DNA of 64,000 nt from Modestobacter sp. VKM Ac-2984 (GCF_026967985.1 NZ_JAPVBJ010000001.1:427493-491492), one strand, 5' to 3'; shown: positions 27,468 through 37,513, counted from the stretch's first letter. Translations and numbers: made by a program. Notes: generated by a model not told the origin, from the letters alone.

Positions 27468-28433
27468 GTGCCCCAGCTCAGCCGCAGACAGTTGCTCGCC
27501 GCAGGCCTGGGAGTCGCCGGGTCGCTCGCCGGCGGGGGGTTGAGCGGCTCGCTGTGGGGGACGCTCGGGCGTGAGGACCTGGTCCCGGGTGACATGGCCC
27601 GGCTCACGCTCCCCGCGTCCGCCTGGACCCAGAGCCCGGACCACCTGACCTTCGCGGCGGTCGGTGACACCGGCAGCGGCGGCCGGCAGGCGATGGCGGT
27701 GGCCGAGCGCATGGCCCGCGGCTACCAGGACGCGCCGTACGGCCTGGTCACCCACCTCGGGGACCTCTGCTACTACGGCTCCGTCGAGGACCGTTTCGAC
27801 GACGTCTTCACCCGTCCGATGCGCCCGCTCATCGACGCGGGGGTCCGGTTCGAACTGGCCATCGGCAACCACGACGGCGCCCTGCACCACAGCGACGCCA
27901 GCCTGGCCGAGATCGACGCCGAACTGCGCCTGCTGGGCACCCCGGCCCGCAACTACACGACCAGCCACGGCCCGGTCGACTTCTTCTACCTGGACTCCAG
28001 TGCCCCCGGGCTGTTCGGCGAGGACTCGACCGTGCAGCTGGAGTGGCTCGACGACGCCCTGGCCAGTTCGACCAACCAGTGGAAGGTCGTCTGCATGCAC
28101 CACCCGATCTACTCCTCCGGCTCCCACGGGTCCACGCCGGGAGCGCAGGAGGCGGTCGAGCCGATCCTCGCCCGCCGGGCGGTCGACCTGGTGCTCACCG
28201 GCCACGACCACCACTACGAGCGCAGCCGCCCGGTGCACGGGGTCACCCACGTGGTCAGCGGCGGCGGGTGCAAGACCACACCGGTGGGGCGCAGTGCCAC
28301 CACCGCGGCCGCTGCCTCCGCCCTGCAGTACCTGCACGTCGACGTCGCCGGCGACCGGCTGACCGGGCGGGCCGTCCGCGCCGACGGTCGGCTGCTGGAC
28401 CGGTTCCAGCTGCGGGCCCGGGAGGGCCGATGA
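27468..28433 (+). CDS. Tat-exported metallophosphoesterase
   Basis: A 321-residue calcineurin-like phosphoesterase with a twin-arginine signal (SRRQLLAAGLG) exporting the folded, metal-loaded enzyme. Metal and catalytic motifs appear in order: VGDTGSGG, THLGDLCYYG, AIGNHDG, CMHHPIYSS and LTGHDHHYERS, as in purple acid / tartrate-resistant phosphatases. A phosphate-starvation or nucleotide-scavenging role is likely. GTG 27468 follows GGAGG at slightly long spacing. It is coupled (ATGA) to a small membrane-protein gene. Confidence 0.86.
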   Translation: MPQLSRRQLLAAGLGVAGSLAGGGLSGSLWGTLGREDLVPGDMARLTLPASAWTQSPDHLTFAAVGDTGSGGRQAMAVAERMARGYQDAPYGLVTHLGDLCYYGSVEDRFDDVFTRPMRPLIDAGVRFELAIGNHDGALHHSDASLAEIDAELRLLGTPARNYTTSHGPVDFFYLDSSAPGLFGEDSTVQLEWLDDALASSTNQWKVVCMHHPIYSSGSHGSTPGAQEAVEPILARRAVDLVLTGHDHHYERSRPVHGVTHVVSGGGCKTTPVGRSATTAAAASALQYLHVDVAGDRLTGRAVRADGRLLDRFQLRAREGR

Positions 28434-28906
28434 CCTGGGGCCGCGCGCTCTCCGCCGGGTACGCCGCACTGGTGACGGGGGCGTTGGTTGCGCCGGCGCT
28501 CGCCGTCCGGGCGGCCGGCGGCCGAGGCGGCGCCGCGGTCACTGCCGGTGCCGACATCCTGGTCGTGAGCGGGGTGATCGGCCTGGTCGCCGGCGGCTGG
28601 GCCGGCCGGCGGATGCTCGCCGGCCGGGCAGCCGGTCGGGCACCGGCGGACCGCTGGCTGGCCGCGGTGCTCGCGCTGGGGGTGCTGGCCGTGGGTGCCG
28701 CCGGGTTGCCCGCACTGGCGCTGCACGCTGTTGCCGGGCTGCCCGCCGAGCTGACCAGCCAGTCGTGGCTCGCACCGGCGCTGTGGGCCGCCGCCCTGGT
28801 GGCGGCCGCACTGGCCGCTGCGGCGACGGACCGGGGGCTCGCCCGCTGGCTCGCTCCCGACCGGTCGTCGAGGTCTGGGCGTGGTCGGCGGGAGCTCGTG
28901 CCGTGA
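28430..28906 (+). CDS. four-helix membrane protein
   Basis: A 158-residue hydrophobic protein with about four helices, very rich in Ala, Leu, Val and Gly. ATG 28430 overlaps the phosphoesterase stop and has GGAGGG just upstream. No family is recognised. Position suggests co-expression with the exported phosphatase. Confidence 0.65.
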   Translation: MTWGRALSAGYAALVTGALVAPALAVRAAGGRGGAAVTAGADILVVSGVIGLVAGGWAGRRMLAGRAAGRAPADRWLAAVLALGVLAVGAAGLPALALHAVAGLPAELTSQSWLAPALWAAALVAAALAAAATDRGLARWLAPDRSSRSGRGRRELVP

Positions 28907-28958
28907 CCGTCGGGTGGGCCGGCGTCCCGCGCCCCGTGAGCTGAGGGCAGGTCACAGA

Positions 28959-28998
28959 CCCGCCCGTCCGCAGGCTCGCTGCCCTGCGGACGGGCGGG
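28959..28998. terminator. strong bidirectional hairpin between convergent genes
   Basis: A perfect 16-bp stem (CCCGCCCGTCCGCAGG and its complement) with an 8-base loop lies between the membrane-protein gene and the convergent monooxygenase gene, so it can serve both strands. It has no long U-run. Confidence 0.75.
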
Positions 28999-29008
28999 AC
29001 CGTGCCGA

Positions 29009-30805
29009 TCAGCTCGCGTGCCGCCCGAGGACGGCGCGCAGGGCGCCCGCCAGCCAGTCGGAGGCCTCCTGCTGCGACGCCGGTGCGGACAACTGCCGCG
29101 CGGCCACGTACCCGTCCGGCCGGACGAGCAGGACGCCGCCGTCCTCGATCTCCCGCAGGTCGGCCCAGGTGCCGTACGGGTCCTCGACGGGCTGACCCGG
29201 CCCGATCGACACGGTCGTGATCGACAGGCCGAGCTCCTCGCCGAGGCTCCGGGCCGCCGCCAGCCACACCTCCCCGCCGATGCCGGTCACCACGCTGAAC
29301 CGTCCCCGGCCGACCAGGTCGAGGGTGGAGGTCCGGTGCCCGTCCCGCGTCACCCAGGTGTGCGGGAGCTTGGCGCCGGGCCAGGTGGTCGGCTGGGCGT
29401 AGAGCACCGGGTCACGGCGGTACTCCGGCATCGGCGTCCCGTCGCCGACGACCGCCGCACTGGCGTAGCGCTGGTTGTGCTCGACCCCGTGGGCGTCGAA
29501 CTCGTGCGCCTTGTAGGCGATCGCCTCCCGGAGCGCCGTCCGGATCTTCTCCCCCTCCGGGCCCGGCGCCTTCCACAGCGCGAGCTGGCGCTCCAGGGCC
29601 GCTGCCTCGGTGTGCTCCAGGTCGAGCGCGCTGAGGATCCGCCCGGTGTCCGCGATGCTCTGGTTGGCCCGCTCGACGACCTGCCGGGCGATGGGTGCCC
29701 GCTCTGCGTCGTAGCTGTCCAGCAGCGAGGGGTCCGCCGTCCCGGCCACCACGTGGGCCAGCTTCCACGCCAGGTTGTAGGAGTCCTGGATGGACGTGTT
29801 CGAGCCCAGGCCGTTGGTCGGCGGGTGCCGGTGGATCGCGTCGCCGGCGCAGAAGACCCGCCCGCGGGCGATCGTGGTGGCGAAGTGGTGGTTCACCGTC
29901 CACGGGGAACGGGACTTCACCCGCATCTCGAAGTCGTCGCTGCCGACGAGTGCGACGGCGAGCTCGCGGACGACCTCGTCGCTGAGGTCGGGCGGGCCGC
30001 CGGCGACCTCGTAGCCCCACATGAGCATCCACTCGTTCCAGGGCTTGATCATGCGGAGCACGCCCAGCCCGACGCCCTCGCGCTCCGCCCCCGGCTGCAG
30101 CATCCAGTAGAGGACCGAGGGCCGGTGGGCCACGAACCGGGAGAGGTCGGCCTCGAAGACGATGCTCAGGGCGCCGCCGACCGCGCCCGGGCCCTCGAAG
30201 GGCAGGTCGAGGTCCGCGGCCACCTGGCTGCGCGCGCCGTCCGCCCCGATCAGGTACTTGGACCGGACGGTGAACTGCGCGCCGGTCAGCCGGTCCTGCA
30301 GCGTCGTGGTGACGCCGTCGTCGTCCTGGACGTGGGAGACGTAGCTGGTGTCGAATCGGACCCGCGCCCCGCGCTCCTGCGCCGCCTGGACCAGGATCGG
30401 CTCGGTGATCGTCTGCGGCGCGTCCAGCATCGAGGTCGGGCTCTGCAGCTCGTAGTCGGCGTGCCGCACCGTGTCGGTGCCCCAGGAGGGGATCCGGCCG
30501 AGCTCCTCCCCCGCGAGACTGGTGCAGAAGGTCGTGTTGCCCATGGACTCCCAGGGCGTCGCCTCCTGCATGAGCCGCTCCTCCAGGCCCATGTCCCGCA
30601 TCACCTCCATCGTGCGCTGGTTGGTGATGTGCGCTCGGGGGGTGTCGGACAGCCGGTTGTACTTGGTGACCAGCAGCGTCGACGTCCCGTAGGTGGCGAG
30701 GAGCAGCGCTGCCGACGCCCCGGCCGGGCCGGAACCGACCACCAGGACGTCGGTGGTGACGGTGGGCTCTGACGGGGTCGAGGCCTGCGGTGCTGACAGG
30801 GTCAT
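29009..30805 (-). CDS. FAD-dependent aromatic ring monooxygenase (PheA/TfdB type)
   Basis: A 598-residue flavoprotein hydroxylase. The N-terminal GxGxxG of the FAD site is VLVVGSGPAGASAALLL; the DG motif is YLIGADGARSQV; the GD motif is VFCAGDAIHRHPPTNGLGSNTSIQDSYNLAWKLA. The PHRAHITNQ-like segment (TPRAHITNQRTMEVMRDMGL) and a C-terminal thioredoxin-like domain match the phenol / dichlorophenol monooxygenase group, which hydroxylates aromatic rings with NAD(P)H and O2. The ATG at 30805 has AGGA upstream. No catabolic partner genes are adjacent, so the substrate is unknown. Confidence 0.87.
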   Translation of the reverse strand: MTLSAPQASTPSEPTVTTDVLVVGSGPAGASAALLLATYGTSTLLVTKYNRLSDTPRAHITNQRTMEVMRDMGLEERLMQEATPWESMGNTTFCTSLAGEELGRIPSWGTDTVRHADYELQSPTSMLDAPQTITEPILVQAAQERGARVRFDTSYVSHVQDDDGVTTTLQDRLTGAQFTVRSKYLIGADGARSQVAADLDLPFEGPGAVGGALSIVFEADLSRFVAHRPSVLYWMLQPGAEREGVGLGVLRMIKPWNEWMLMWGYEVAGGPPDLSDEVVRELAVALVGSDDFEMRVKSRSPWTVNHHFATTIARGRVFCAGDAIHRHPPTNGLGSNTSIQDSYNLAWKLAHVVAGTADPSLLDSYDAERAPIARQVVERANQSIADTGRILSALDLEHTEAAALERQLALWKAPGPEGEKIRTALREAIAYKAHEFDAHGVEHNQRYASAAVVGDGTPMPEYRRDPVLYAQPTTWPGAKLPHTWVTRDGHRTSTLDLVGRGRFSVVTGIGGEVWLAAARSLGEELGLSITTVSIGPGQPVEDPYGTWADLREIEDGGVLLVRPDGYVAARQLSAPASQQEASDWLAGALRAVLGRHAS

Positions 30806-31034
30806 CGAGTTCCTCTCTCGGATGCGGACGGCAGCCGACCGCAACATCGTGGGACGACGCAGCGATCTGGCGGGAACTGTGCCACGGGTCACAAGGGGTC
30901 GGTGGCGCTCGCGCGTCGTCCTGGCGCGGCACGAGGGATGGCCCCGGCCCGGTTCTCCGACCTGAGCAGGAGCACTTCACCCGCGAGTCGCCATGACGGT
31001 CGTGGCCCGCGCGACGAGGAGCGGACGGCGGGGG

Positions 31035-33569
31035 TCAGGACCCCGGCAGCCGGGGGGCCAGGAAGCGGGCCGTCCGGCTCTCCGCGGCGGCGGCGACCCG
31101 CTCGGGAGGGCCGACGGCCACGATGCGACCGCCCTGGTCGCCCGCCCCGGGGCCCAGGTCGATGACCCAGTCGGCGCCCGCGACGACGTCCATGTCGTGC
31201 TCGACCACCACCACGGTGTTGCCGGCGTCGACGAGCTGGTGCAGGTGGCGCACCAGCAGCTCCACGTCGGCGGGGTGCAGCCCGGTGGTCGGCTCGTCCA
31301 GGACGTAGAGGGTGTGCCCGCGGCGGGCCCGTTGCAGTTCGCTGGCCAGCTTCACCCGCTGCGCCTCACCACCTGACAGCTCCGTCGCCGGCTGGCCGAG
31401 GCGCAGGTAGCCCAGGCCCACCTCCTGCAGCACCCGCAGGCTGGTGGCCACCGAGGGCAGATCGGCGAGGAAGTCCGCCGCCGCCTCGACGGTCAGGTCG
31501 AGCACCTCGGCGATGTTCTTGCCGCGGTGGGTCACCTGCAGGGTCTCCGGGTCGTACCGCGCACCGGCGCACGTCGGGCAGGGCGAGTAGGTGCTGGGCA
31601 GGAACAGCAGCTCGACGGTGACGAACCCCTCGCCCTGGCAGGTCGGGCAGCGCCCCTCGGCCACGTTGAAGGAGAACCGCCCGGCGCTGTAGCCGCGCGC
31701 CCGCGCCTCGTCGGTGCCCGCGAACAGCTTGCGCACCGCGTCGAAGAGCCCGGTGTAGGTGGCCAGGTTCGACCGCGGCGTGCGCCCGATGGGCTTCTGA
31801 TCGACCCGCACCAGGCGGTCGACGGCGTCCAGCCCCTCGGCCTGCATCGCCGCCCCCTCGGTGTCCTGGACATCGTCGTCGGAGTCGGCGGCAGAGTCGT
31901 CAGCGTCGGCCGCCGCAGGTGAGCCGACCTGCCGAGCGACGACGTCGGTGAGCACCTGGCTGACCAGGGTCGACTTGCCCGAGCCGGAGACGCCAGTGAC
32001 CGCGGTGAAGACGCCCAGCGGGACGTCGGCGTCCACGTCGCGCAGGTTGTGCCGGTCGATGCCGCGCAGCCGCAGCTGCCCGGAGGGCTGCCGCCGCGGC
32101 CGGCTCGGCACGGGTGTCCGATCGAAGAGGAAGCGCCGGGTCACCGACTCCTCGACCTCGGCCAGGTCGGCGACCGGACCGCTGTACAGCACCCGGCCGC
32201 CCCGCTCCCCGGCGTGCGGGCCGACGTCGACGATCCAGTCCGCCAGGCGGGCCAGCGCCATGTCGTGCTCGATCACGAACAACGAGTTGCCGGCCGCGGT
32301 GAGCTGGTCGAGCACCTCCAGCAGCGGCTCGGCGTCGGCCGGGTGCAGCCCCGCCGACGGCTCGTCCAGCACGTAGACCACGCCGAACAGCCCGGACCGC
32401 AGTTGGGTGGCGATCCGCAGCCGCTGCAGTTCGCCCGGGGAGAGCGTCGGCGTGGTCCGGTCCAGGCTGAGGTAGCCCAGGCCCAGCCGGGTGAGCACCT
32501 CGATCCGGGCGACGAGGTCGGCGGCGATGCGCACCGCGACGTCGGTGGTCTCCCCCGAATCCGCCGCGGCCCACGCGGCGGTGGTGCCGGGAGCCTGCGC
32601 GGCCGCCCGGAACGTCTCGACCAGCACGGTCAGCGGCAGCCCGGCCAGCTCGGCGATGCTCTTGCCGGCGAAGGTGACGGCCAGCGACTCGGGACGGAGC
32701 CGGCTGCCGCCGCACACGGGGCAGGGCGAGGTGCGGACGTAGCGCAGCACCCGCTGGCGCAAGGTGGGGCTCTTGGAGTTCGCCAGGGTGTGCAGCACCA
32801 GGGCCCGCGCACCGGTGTACCTGCCCTGGTAGTTCCGCTGCACCTGGCCCACCCCGCGGACCGGGTGCACGGTGACCTCGGGCTGCTCGTCGGTGAAGAG
32901 GATCCAGTCGCGCTCGGCCTGCGGCAGGTCCCGCCACGGCCGGTCGATGTCGTGGCCGAGCTCGACCAGGATGTCGCGCAGGTTCTTGCCGTGCCAGGCG
33001 CCGGGCCAGGAGGCGATCGCGCCGTCCCGGATGCTCAGCGACGGGTCGGGCACGAGGGAGGCCTCGGTGACCAGGTGGACCCGGCCGAGGCCGGAGCACT
33101 CCCGGCAGGCCCCTACGGAGGTGTTCGGCGAGAAGGCGTCGGAGTCCAGCCGCTCCGTCGTCCCGGGCGGGTACGTGCCGGCGCGGGAGAACAGCATGCG
33201 CAGCGAGTTGGACAGCGTCGTCACGGTGCCGACGGTGGAGCGGCTGCTGGGCGCGCCCCGGCTCTGCTGCAGCGCCACGGCGGGCGGCAGCCCGCTGATC
33301 TCGTCGACGGCCGGAGCTCCGACCTGCTGGATGAGCCGGCGGGCGTACGGGGCGACGGACTCGAAGTACCGGCGCTGCGCCTCCGCGTAGATCGTGCCGA
33401 AGGCCAGCGACGACTTCCCGGAGCCGGAGACGCCGGTGAAGACGACCATCGCGTCCCGGGGCACCTCGACGTCGACGTTGCGCAGGTTGTGCTCGCGTGC
33501 ACCGCGGACCCGGACGAAGTGATCTGCCTGGTGGACGGCAGCAGGGCCGTGCTCGTCGATCACGGTCAC
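31035..33569 (-). CDS. UvrA-like ABC ATPase (class II UvrA paralogue)
   Basis: An 844-residue protein with two ABC modules. The first has Walker [10 protein letters not shown] and a signature altered to [13 protein letters not shown]; the second has GVSGSGKST and [13 protein letters not shown]. Zinc-binding Cys pairs are seen in [10 protein letters not shown] and in CPTCQGEG...CPTCAG. It is about 100 residues shorter than house-keeping UvrA and lacks the UvrB-binding region, as in UvrA2/DrrC-like paralogues linked to drug or damage tolerance. An acidic insert ([12 protein letters not shown], about residue 555) follows the second Walker A region. The GTG at 33569 is the start; alternatives upstream are not homologous. 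Confidence 0.86.
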   Translation of the reverse strand: MTVIDEHGPAAVHQADHFVRVRGAREHNLRNVDVEVPRDAMVVFTGVSGSGKSSLAFGTIYAEAQRRYFESVAPYARRLIQQVGAPAVDEISGLPPAVALQQSRGAPSSRSTVGTVTTLSNSLRMLFSRAGTYPPGTTERLDSDAFSPNTSVGACRECSGLGRVHLVTEASLVPDPSLSIRDGAIASWPGAWHGKNLRDILVELGHDIDRPWRDLPQAERDWILFTDEQPEVTVHPVRGVGQVQRNYQGRYTGARALVLHTLANSKSPTLRQRVLRYVRTSPCPVCGGSRLRPESLAVTFAGKSIAELAGLPLTVLVETFRAAAQAPGTTAAWAAADSGETTDVAVRIAADLVARIEVLTRLGLGYLSLDRTTPTLSPGELQRLRIATQLRSGLFGVVYVLDEPSAGLHPADAEPLLEVLDQLTAAGNSLFVIEHDMALARLADWIVDVGPHAGERGGRVLYSGPVADLAEVEESVTRRFLFDRTPVPSRPRRQPSGQLRLRGIDRHNLRDVDADVPLGVFTAVTGVSGSGKSTLVSQVLTDVVARQVGSPAAADADDSAADSDDDVQDTEGAAMQAEGLDAVDRLVRVDQKPIGRTPRSNLATYTGLFDAVRKLFAGTDEARARGYSAGRFSFNVAEGRCPTCQGEGFVTVELLFLPSTYSPCPTCAGARYDPETLQVTHRGKNIAEVLDLTVEAAADFLADLPSVATSLRVLQEVGLGYLRLGQPATELSGGEAQRVKLASELQRARRGHTLYVLDEPTTGLHPADVELLVRHLHQLVDAGNTVVVVEHDMDVVAGADWVIDLGPGAGDQGGRIVAVGPPERVAAAAESRTARFLAPRLPGS

Positions 33570-33642
33570 CAGCCTGACGCCGGCTGCCGCTGGGGCCCCG
33601 CGCGGGGCATCGACACCGATGCGCTCCGGCCCCGTGCGTCGG

Positions 33643-34620
33643 CTACTCGCCCAGCGTGTGCGCAGCCTCGGCGATGTCGCTCGCGGTGAGCGTCGACACG
33701 TCGGCACGGTCAAGCGCATCCACACTGCGGCCGTCCTTGCTCGTCAGCCGCAGCGCCTGGCGGTTGAGGGCCTGCTCGAACAGCGTGCGAGCGAAGGGCG
33801 CGTTACCGGACTCCTGATCCGAGGTGAGGCCGCCGAGGGTGCGGCGGAGCGTCACCTCGGCGCCAGCCTCGAGCACGTACTCGTGCTGAGCCAGGACGTT
33901 GGTGAAGATCGCTTCGAGCTCGTCCGTCGAGTAGTCGGGGAACTCGATCTCGCGGGCGAACCGTGAGCGGAGGCCGGGGTTCGAGAGCAGGAACTGCTCC
34001 ATCAGCCGGGGATAGCCGGCCACGATCACCACCAGGCGGTGGCGGTGGTCCTCCATGCGCTTGAGCAGGACCTCGATCGCCTCCGGCCCGAAGTCCAGCC
34101 GGCCGTCGCCCTCCGGGGACAGCGAGTACGCCTCGTCGATGAACAGGACGCCGTCGAGCGCCCGGCGGATCACGCGGTCGGTCTTGATCGCGGTCGCACC
34201 GACGTACTGCCCGACCAGAGCGGCCCGATCGACCTCCACCAGGTGGCCCTTCTGCAGCAGTCCGACCGCCCGGTACATCTCGGCCAGGAGCCGCGCCACC
34301 GTGGTCTTGCCCGTGCCCGGGTTCCCGAGGAACACGAGGTGCTGGGACGTCGCCGCCTCGGGCAGCCCGTGCGCCTTGCGGCGCGCCTGCACCTGGAGGA
34401 AGGCGACGAGCGCCCGCACCTGCTCCTTCACCGCCACCAGGCCGACCAGCCCATCGAGCTCCGCCTGCACCACGGACAGCGGCCGAGCTGGCCCCGGGCG
34501 GCCGCCGAAGAGGTCACTCACCAGGTCGTCCACGCCCCGCAGACCGGGCCGCGGAAGTTGATCGCTCAGGCGACCGACGGTCTCGCGGAGGTCGTCCAGT
34601 GGCTTGCGGTTGGACGCCAT
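33643..34620 (-). CDS. AAA+ ATPase, CbbX/SpoVK/EccA-like
   Basis: A 325-residue single-AAA protein: [27 protein letters not shown] (CbbX N-terminal motif), Walker [10 protein letters not shown], pore-loop region [12 protein letters not shown], Walker [10 protein letters not shown], sensor 1 VIVAGYP and Arg-finger NPGLRSRF. Relatives include Rubisco activase CbbX and the EccA component of type VII secretion, but neither partner is nearby, so its client is unknown. Last chromosomal gene before the island. Confidence 0.83.
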   Translation of the reverse strand: MASNRKPLDDLRETVGRLSDQLPRPGLRGVDDLVSDLFGGRPGPARPLSVVQAELDGLVGLVAVKEQVRALVAFLQVQARRKAHGLPEAATSQHLVFLGNPGTGKTTVARLLAEMYRAVGLLQKGHLVEVDRAALVGQYVGATAIKTDRVIRRALDGVLFIDEAYSLSPEGDGRLDFGPEAIEVLLKRMEDHRHRLVVIVAGYPRLMEQFLLSNPGLRSRFAREIEFPDYSTDELEAIFTNVLAQHEYVLEAGAEVTLRRTLGGLTSDQESGNAPFARTLFEQALNRQALRLTSKDGRSVDALDRADVSTLTASDIAEAAHTLGE

Positions 34621-34753
34621 GCCGCGAGCCTAAGTGCCTCCGAGACGGAGAGCCCGCCGTGAGTCACCGCCCAGCGGCAGCGGTGGACGGCCCACAGCGC
34701 ACCTCCGGTCACCGGTGACGAGTGCCCCGAACTGCCGTGCGGAGGAGACAAGA

Positions 34754-34788
34754 AAGCCCCGACCAGCGAAGAATGCTGGTCAGGGCTT
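34754..34788 (-). terminator. original terminator of tRNA-Asn, now displaced
   Basis: 14-bp arms AAGCCCTGACCAGC and GCTGGTCGGGGCTT (minus-strand reading) with one mismatch and a 7-base loop, followed by TTTCTTGT. It stands directly 3' of the left att copy, where the tRNA-Asn 3' end would be in an island-free chromosome, and is now about 18.2 kb from the tRNA. Confidence 0.8.
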
Positions 34789-34793
34789 GGCTT

Positions 34794-34831
34794 GCTCCCC
34801 CGATAGGACTTGAACCTATAACCCTGCGATT
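34794..34831 (-). repeat. island end repeat (att, left), 38 bp
   Basis: Identical over 38 bp to 52969-53006, which is the 3' part of the tRNA-Asn gene (T-arm, acceptor and part of the anticodon stem). Identity breaks at the next base on both sides. This copy is not a functional tRNA because the 5' half is absent. Confidence 0.93.
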
Positions 34832-35167
34832 TGATCTTGACCTAGTTGATCAACGCTGGTAGTCGATGGAGCAGTGCGCTAACCAGCAGGTTTGTCGTTG
34901 ATCTACGTTGGCAGCATGAGCCTGTCTTAGCGCGTTTTCGATGAGTAAGCGATGCCTGACCGGGCCGATTAATCGCACCGCCCAGACGGAACGCCCCTGC
35001 GCTAAACCTGCTTCGCGTTGATAGAAGGGCCCTTCGGGCCCCCAGGGATACGCCTCCAGCTCACCCTTCCCCGGCTCGCCACGTGCCGAAGGCAGCTACG
35101 GGGGCGGCCGCGCTCGAGGTAGAGGGGTTCAACGGAGGCGGACACGGACGTAGCCCTAAACGGCCCT
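34832..35167. other. island left margin, non-coding
   Basis: 336 bp without a supported gene. A short hairpin GGGCCC-TTC-GGGCCC at 35027-35041 lies downstream of the Mrr-like gene and may end its transcript. The first 100 bp after the att copy should contain integrase arm-type sites; none can be assigned by eye. Confidence 0.45.
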
Positions 35168-36580
35168 TCACGACTTGCCCATGGCACGAAGCAGGCCTGG
35201 CCCGCGAAGCCAATCAGTTATCCGCGTCTTGGTATCAATCAGTTGCTTGAGGTCATCGCCAGAGAGCGCGAAGATTATCCCTTTTTCACCCTGAAAGGTC
35301 TTCAATCGGTCGAGGAACGTCTTCGCGAACCCGGACATTGAGACGAAGATGCCGATCTTACATACGGCACCTCGGTCATCAATCTTCGATTCGAAGACGC
35401 GCAAGTCGACAACGGACGCCTTTTCGTCCTTGTTTTTGCATTCAATCAATATCAAGGGGCTGCTTTGTGCGATCCAGAATGGGTCGGCGAGCCCGTTCGA
35501 CAAGAGGACGTCGATCTCCTCCTCGCGGGTTCGAAAGTTGCGTTCGATGACCTGCAACTGCGGCTCTTCGGTACGCAAGAGGGCGTCTACGAGTAGCTCA
35601 AGAGCGTCACCACGCGCCTTGGTTGTGGTGGACTCCTTCACGGACGCGAGATCCTTCAATTGCCCGTAAAGACCGGCGGCTCTAGCGAACCAGAATTCAG
35701 GAGCAAGTTTACTGTCGAAGGATGCCAGCACACTAAAGAGTCGTGACATAGTACGTGCCGAAGACGCAAGCGCCTCAGTCGTCCATGTCCAGTAGTCAGT
35801 GGCATACTCCGCAGCATCCGCCACGGATGAACCGTAGTCGTATTCTGCGGCGTCGTCGGTTAGGTCAAGCACGACATTTACGGATGGCTCGAGGTGGCGA
35901 AGAAGCACACAAACCAGCATTGGCCAGGCGAGCAAAGGCGCTTCGCGGTAAAGGACTGACCAGGACTCCGTCGCCCGCACAGCGGCGAATGGGTTGACTC
36001 CGTCGAGGTTTGCCGCTCGGTCGTAGATTGGCATCGACGTCATCGTTGGACTCTCGATCTGACCGTCGTAGCTGATCTCCTCAAAGAGGGGGAGGTCTTC
36101 AGCTTCCGAATCTGCCCATAAGCTGGCAAGCGTCGCGCCAAGTGCGTCTAAGTCGACCTCGGGGGGCAATCGCTTGAACTCCTCAATCATCCGTTCCTGC
36201 GTTGCCGCATCGGCTTTCGAGAAGTGTTGCTGAGCCCACAGCATACCCACGCTCGTCCCGTGAACCCGCGTGTCCGCATACGCGGCAACGGTGGCGTTCC
36301 AGCCGACTCCGGCCTCTTCGAGAGTGGCCAAAGCATCGGCGGCGGTGGTCCGATACTGCACAGTGATGCCACCGGTCTCCACCCCCTCGTCGTCCACGAC
36401 GATGGGTAGGTCCTCGATGACTACTTGATCATGGCGAAATAGGAGACGTGGAAGGTGGCTGGCGTGCTTGCGCCACATCAGCAGGATGCTGTCTCCCACA
36501 GACAGCGAGGTGTCGTAGCCCACCCGCCGACTCTGGCAGACGTACAGCCGGCCCTGCCAGCCACCCTGCGGCGAGCTCAT
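35168..36580 (-). CDS. Mrr-like PD-(D/E)XK restriction endonuclease-domain protein
   Basis: A 470-residue protein. The C-terminal third (about 330-450) carries a PD-(D/E)XK nuclease core: a helix with GDALELLVDALL, then RTREEEIDVLL (acidic Asp) and ILIECKNKDEKASVVDLRVFESKI (E-x-K), as in Mrr / restriction-endonuclease-like domains that cut modified or foreign DNA. The N-terminal two-thirds is unassigned. The ATG at 36580 is chosen; a weak ribosome-binding site precedes it. AT content is higher than the core genome. It sits alone at the left end of the island, a place typical for accessory defence genes. Confidence 0.72.
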   Translation of the reverse strand: MSSPQGGWQGRLYVCQSRRVGYDTSLSVGDSILLMWRKHASHLPRLLFRHDQVVIEDLPIVVDDEGVETGGITVQYRTTAADALATLEEAGVGWNATVAAYADTRVHGTSVGMLWAQQHFSKADAATQERMIEEFKRLPPEVDLDALGATLASLWADSEAEDLPLFEEISYDGQIESPTMTSMPIYDRAANLDGVNPFAAVRATESWSVLYREAPLLAWPMLVCVLLRHLEPSVNVVLDLTDDAAEYDYGSSVADAAEYATDYWTWTTEALASSARTMSRLFSVLASFDSKLAPEFWFARAAGLYGQLKDLASVKESTTTKARGDALELLVDALLRTEEPQLQVIERNFRTREEEIDVLLSNGLADPFWIAQSSPLILIECKNKDEKASVVDLRVFESKIDDRGAVCKIGIFVSMSGFAKTFLDRLKTFQGEKGIIFALSGDDLKQLIDTKTRITDWLRGPGLLRAMGKS

Positions 36581-36904
36581 TAGTCGAAACACACCCTGCC
36601 CGCGCTCGTCGGCGAATCCTGTGGCCCGAGCACCGTGAGAGTGGACCGCTCGGGCGCGGCCACAACGCCAGCCGCCAACTACTTTGGCCGCCACGCGCCG
36701 CGACGCACGGCCTTCTCCCGCTCCAAGGTGCCGTTACGGCAACGCCTTCGTCGCCACGAGGGTCACGCGACGATGAATACAGGCCGTCGCCGGTCGGCAC
36801 GGCCGGTCATGACTCGCCACCCAGTGGGGTGCGCCATGGCCGAACGCCCGTTCGAGGGCCGATGCCGCCGGGCGCCGGTGCCGTGCTCGAGCAGGCCCCG
36901 CTGC

Positions 36905-37403
36905 GCAAATCGGCCCGGTGGACCGTCGCTCGGGCTCCGACAGTCCGAGGCGTTGGCGCTGCAGTGGAAGGACATCGACCTGCTCACCGACACCCTCACC
37001 GTGCGGCGGAGCATCCACCGCGTCCGTGGTGGTGGGCTCATCTACGAGAGCCGAAGACCCGCCGGAGCCAGCGCACGCTCGCCCTGCCGCTGCCCTTGGT
37101 GGCCGCACTGCACGCGCAGAAGGCCGCCCAGCTCGGCGAGCGAATGCTGGCCAGCTCCGAGTGGCACGACGAAGACCTGGTCTTCGCCCAGTCCAACGGC
37201 CGGCACCCGTCGCGTGCGGCTGCACGACGGCCGGCACACCGCGGCGACGCTGCTGCTCAGCGAGAACGTGCACCCGCGGGTGGTCATGAAGCTGCTGGGC
37301 CACAACCAGATGCGCACGACGATGGACATCTTCAGCCACGTCATGCCAGCCCCCGCGAGGGAGGCCGCCGACCGGATGGGCGCCCTGCTGACGCCTGGCG
37401 TAG
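36905..37403 (+). pseudogene. decayed tyrosine integrase A (catalytic domain remnant)
   Basis: Catalytic-domain pieces are spread over two frames: ALQWKDIDLLTDTLTVRRSI in one, then EPKTRRSQRTLALPLPLVAA and DEDLVFAQSN in another, then RLHDGRHTAATLLLSENVH back in the first. At least two frameshifts separate them and the N-terminal domain is missing. The nucleophilic Tyr position reads Phe (TTMDIFSHV), so even a repaired protein would be dead. A hairpin at 37431-37460 and a tRNA-Ala 3' fragment follow. It is a close relative of remnant B at 39860. Confidence 0.85.
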
Positions 37404-37430
37404 TCGCTCCAACTGCAACCAGAGACCAAT

Positions 37431-37460
37431 CAGGCCGTCCTCCAAATGGAGAACGGCCTG
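37431..37460. terminator. hairpin after integrase remnant A
   Basis: Inverted arms CAGGCCGTCCTCC and GGAGAACGGCCTG with a four-base loop and one mismatch. The same structure, two bases different, occurs at 40822-40851 after remnant B. It lies between the integrase end and the tRNA-Ala fragment and could terminate either strand. Confidence 0.6.
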
Positions 37461-37468
37461 CTCAACGG

Positions 37469-37513
37469 GGTGGAGCTGGGGGGACTCGAACCCCTGACCC
37501 CCACACTGCCAGG
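37469..37513 (-). repeat. tRNA-Ala(GGC) 3'-half fragment, copy 1 (old att site)
   Basis: On the minus strand this reads as an anticodon loop CTGGCAG, 3' anticodon stem, variable loop, T-arm with TTCGAGT and acceptor AGCTCCACC, that is, the 3' half of an alanine tRNA with anticodon GGC. The 5' half is absent. It has one mismatch to copy 2 (40860-40904), which disrupts the last T-stem pair. Best read as an attachment-site copy left by an integrase that used tRNA-Ala. Confidence 0.75.

Noticed and set aside
34794-34831. second tRNA-Asn gene at the left island end
   Set aside because: Only the 3' part is present; it is the att repeat.
37469-37513. functional tRNA-Ala genes at this site and at 40860-40904
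   Set aside because: Both stop at the anticodon loop; the 5' halves are missing.
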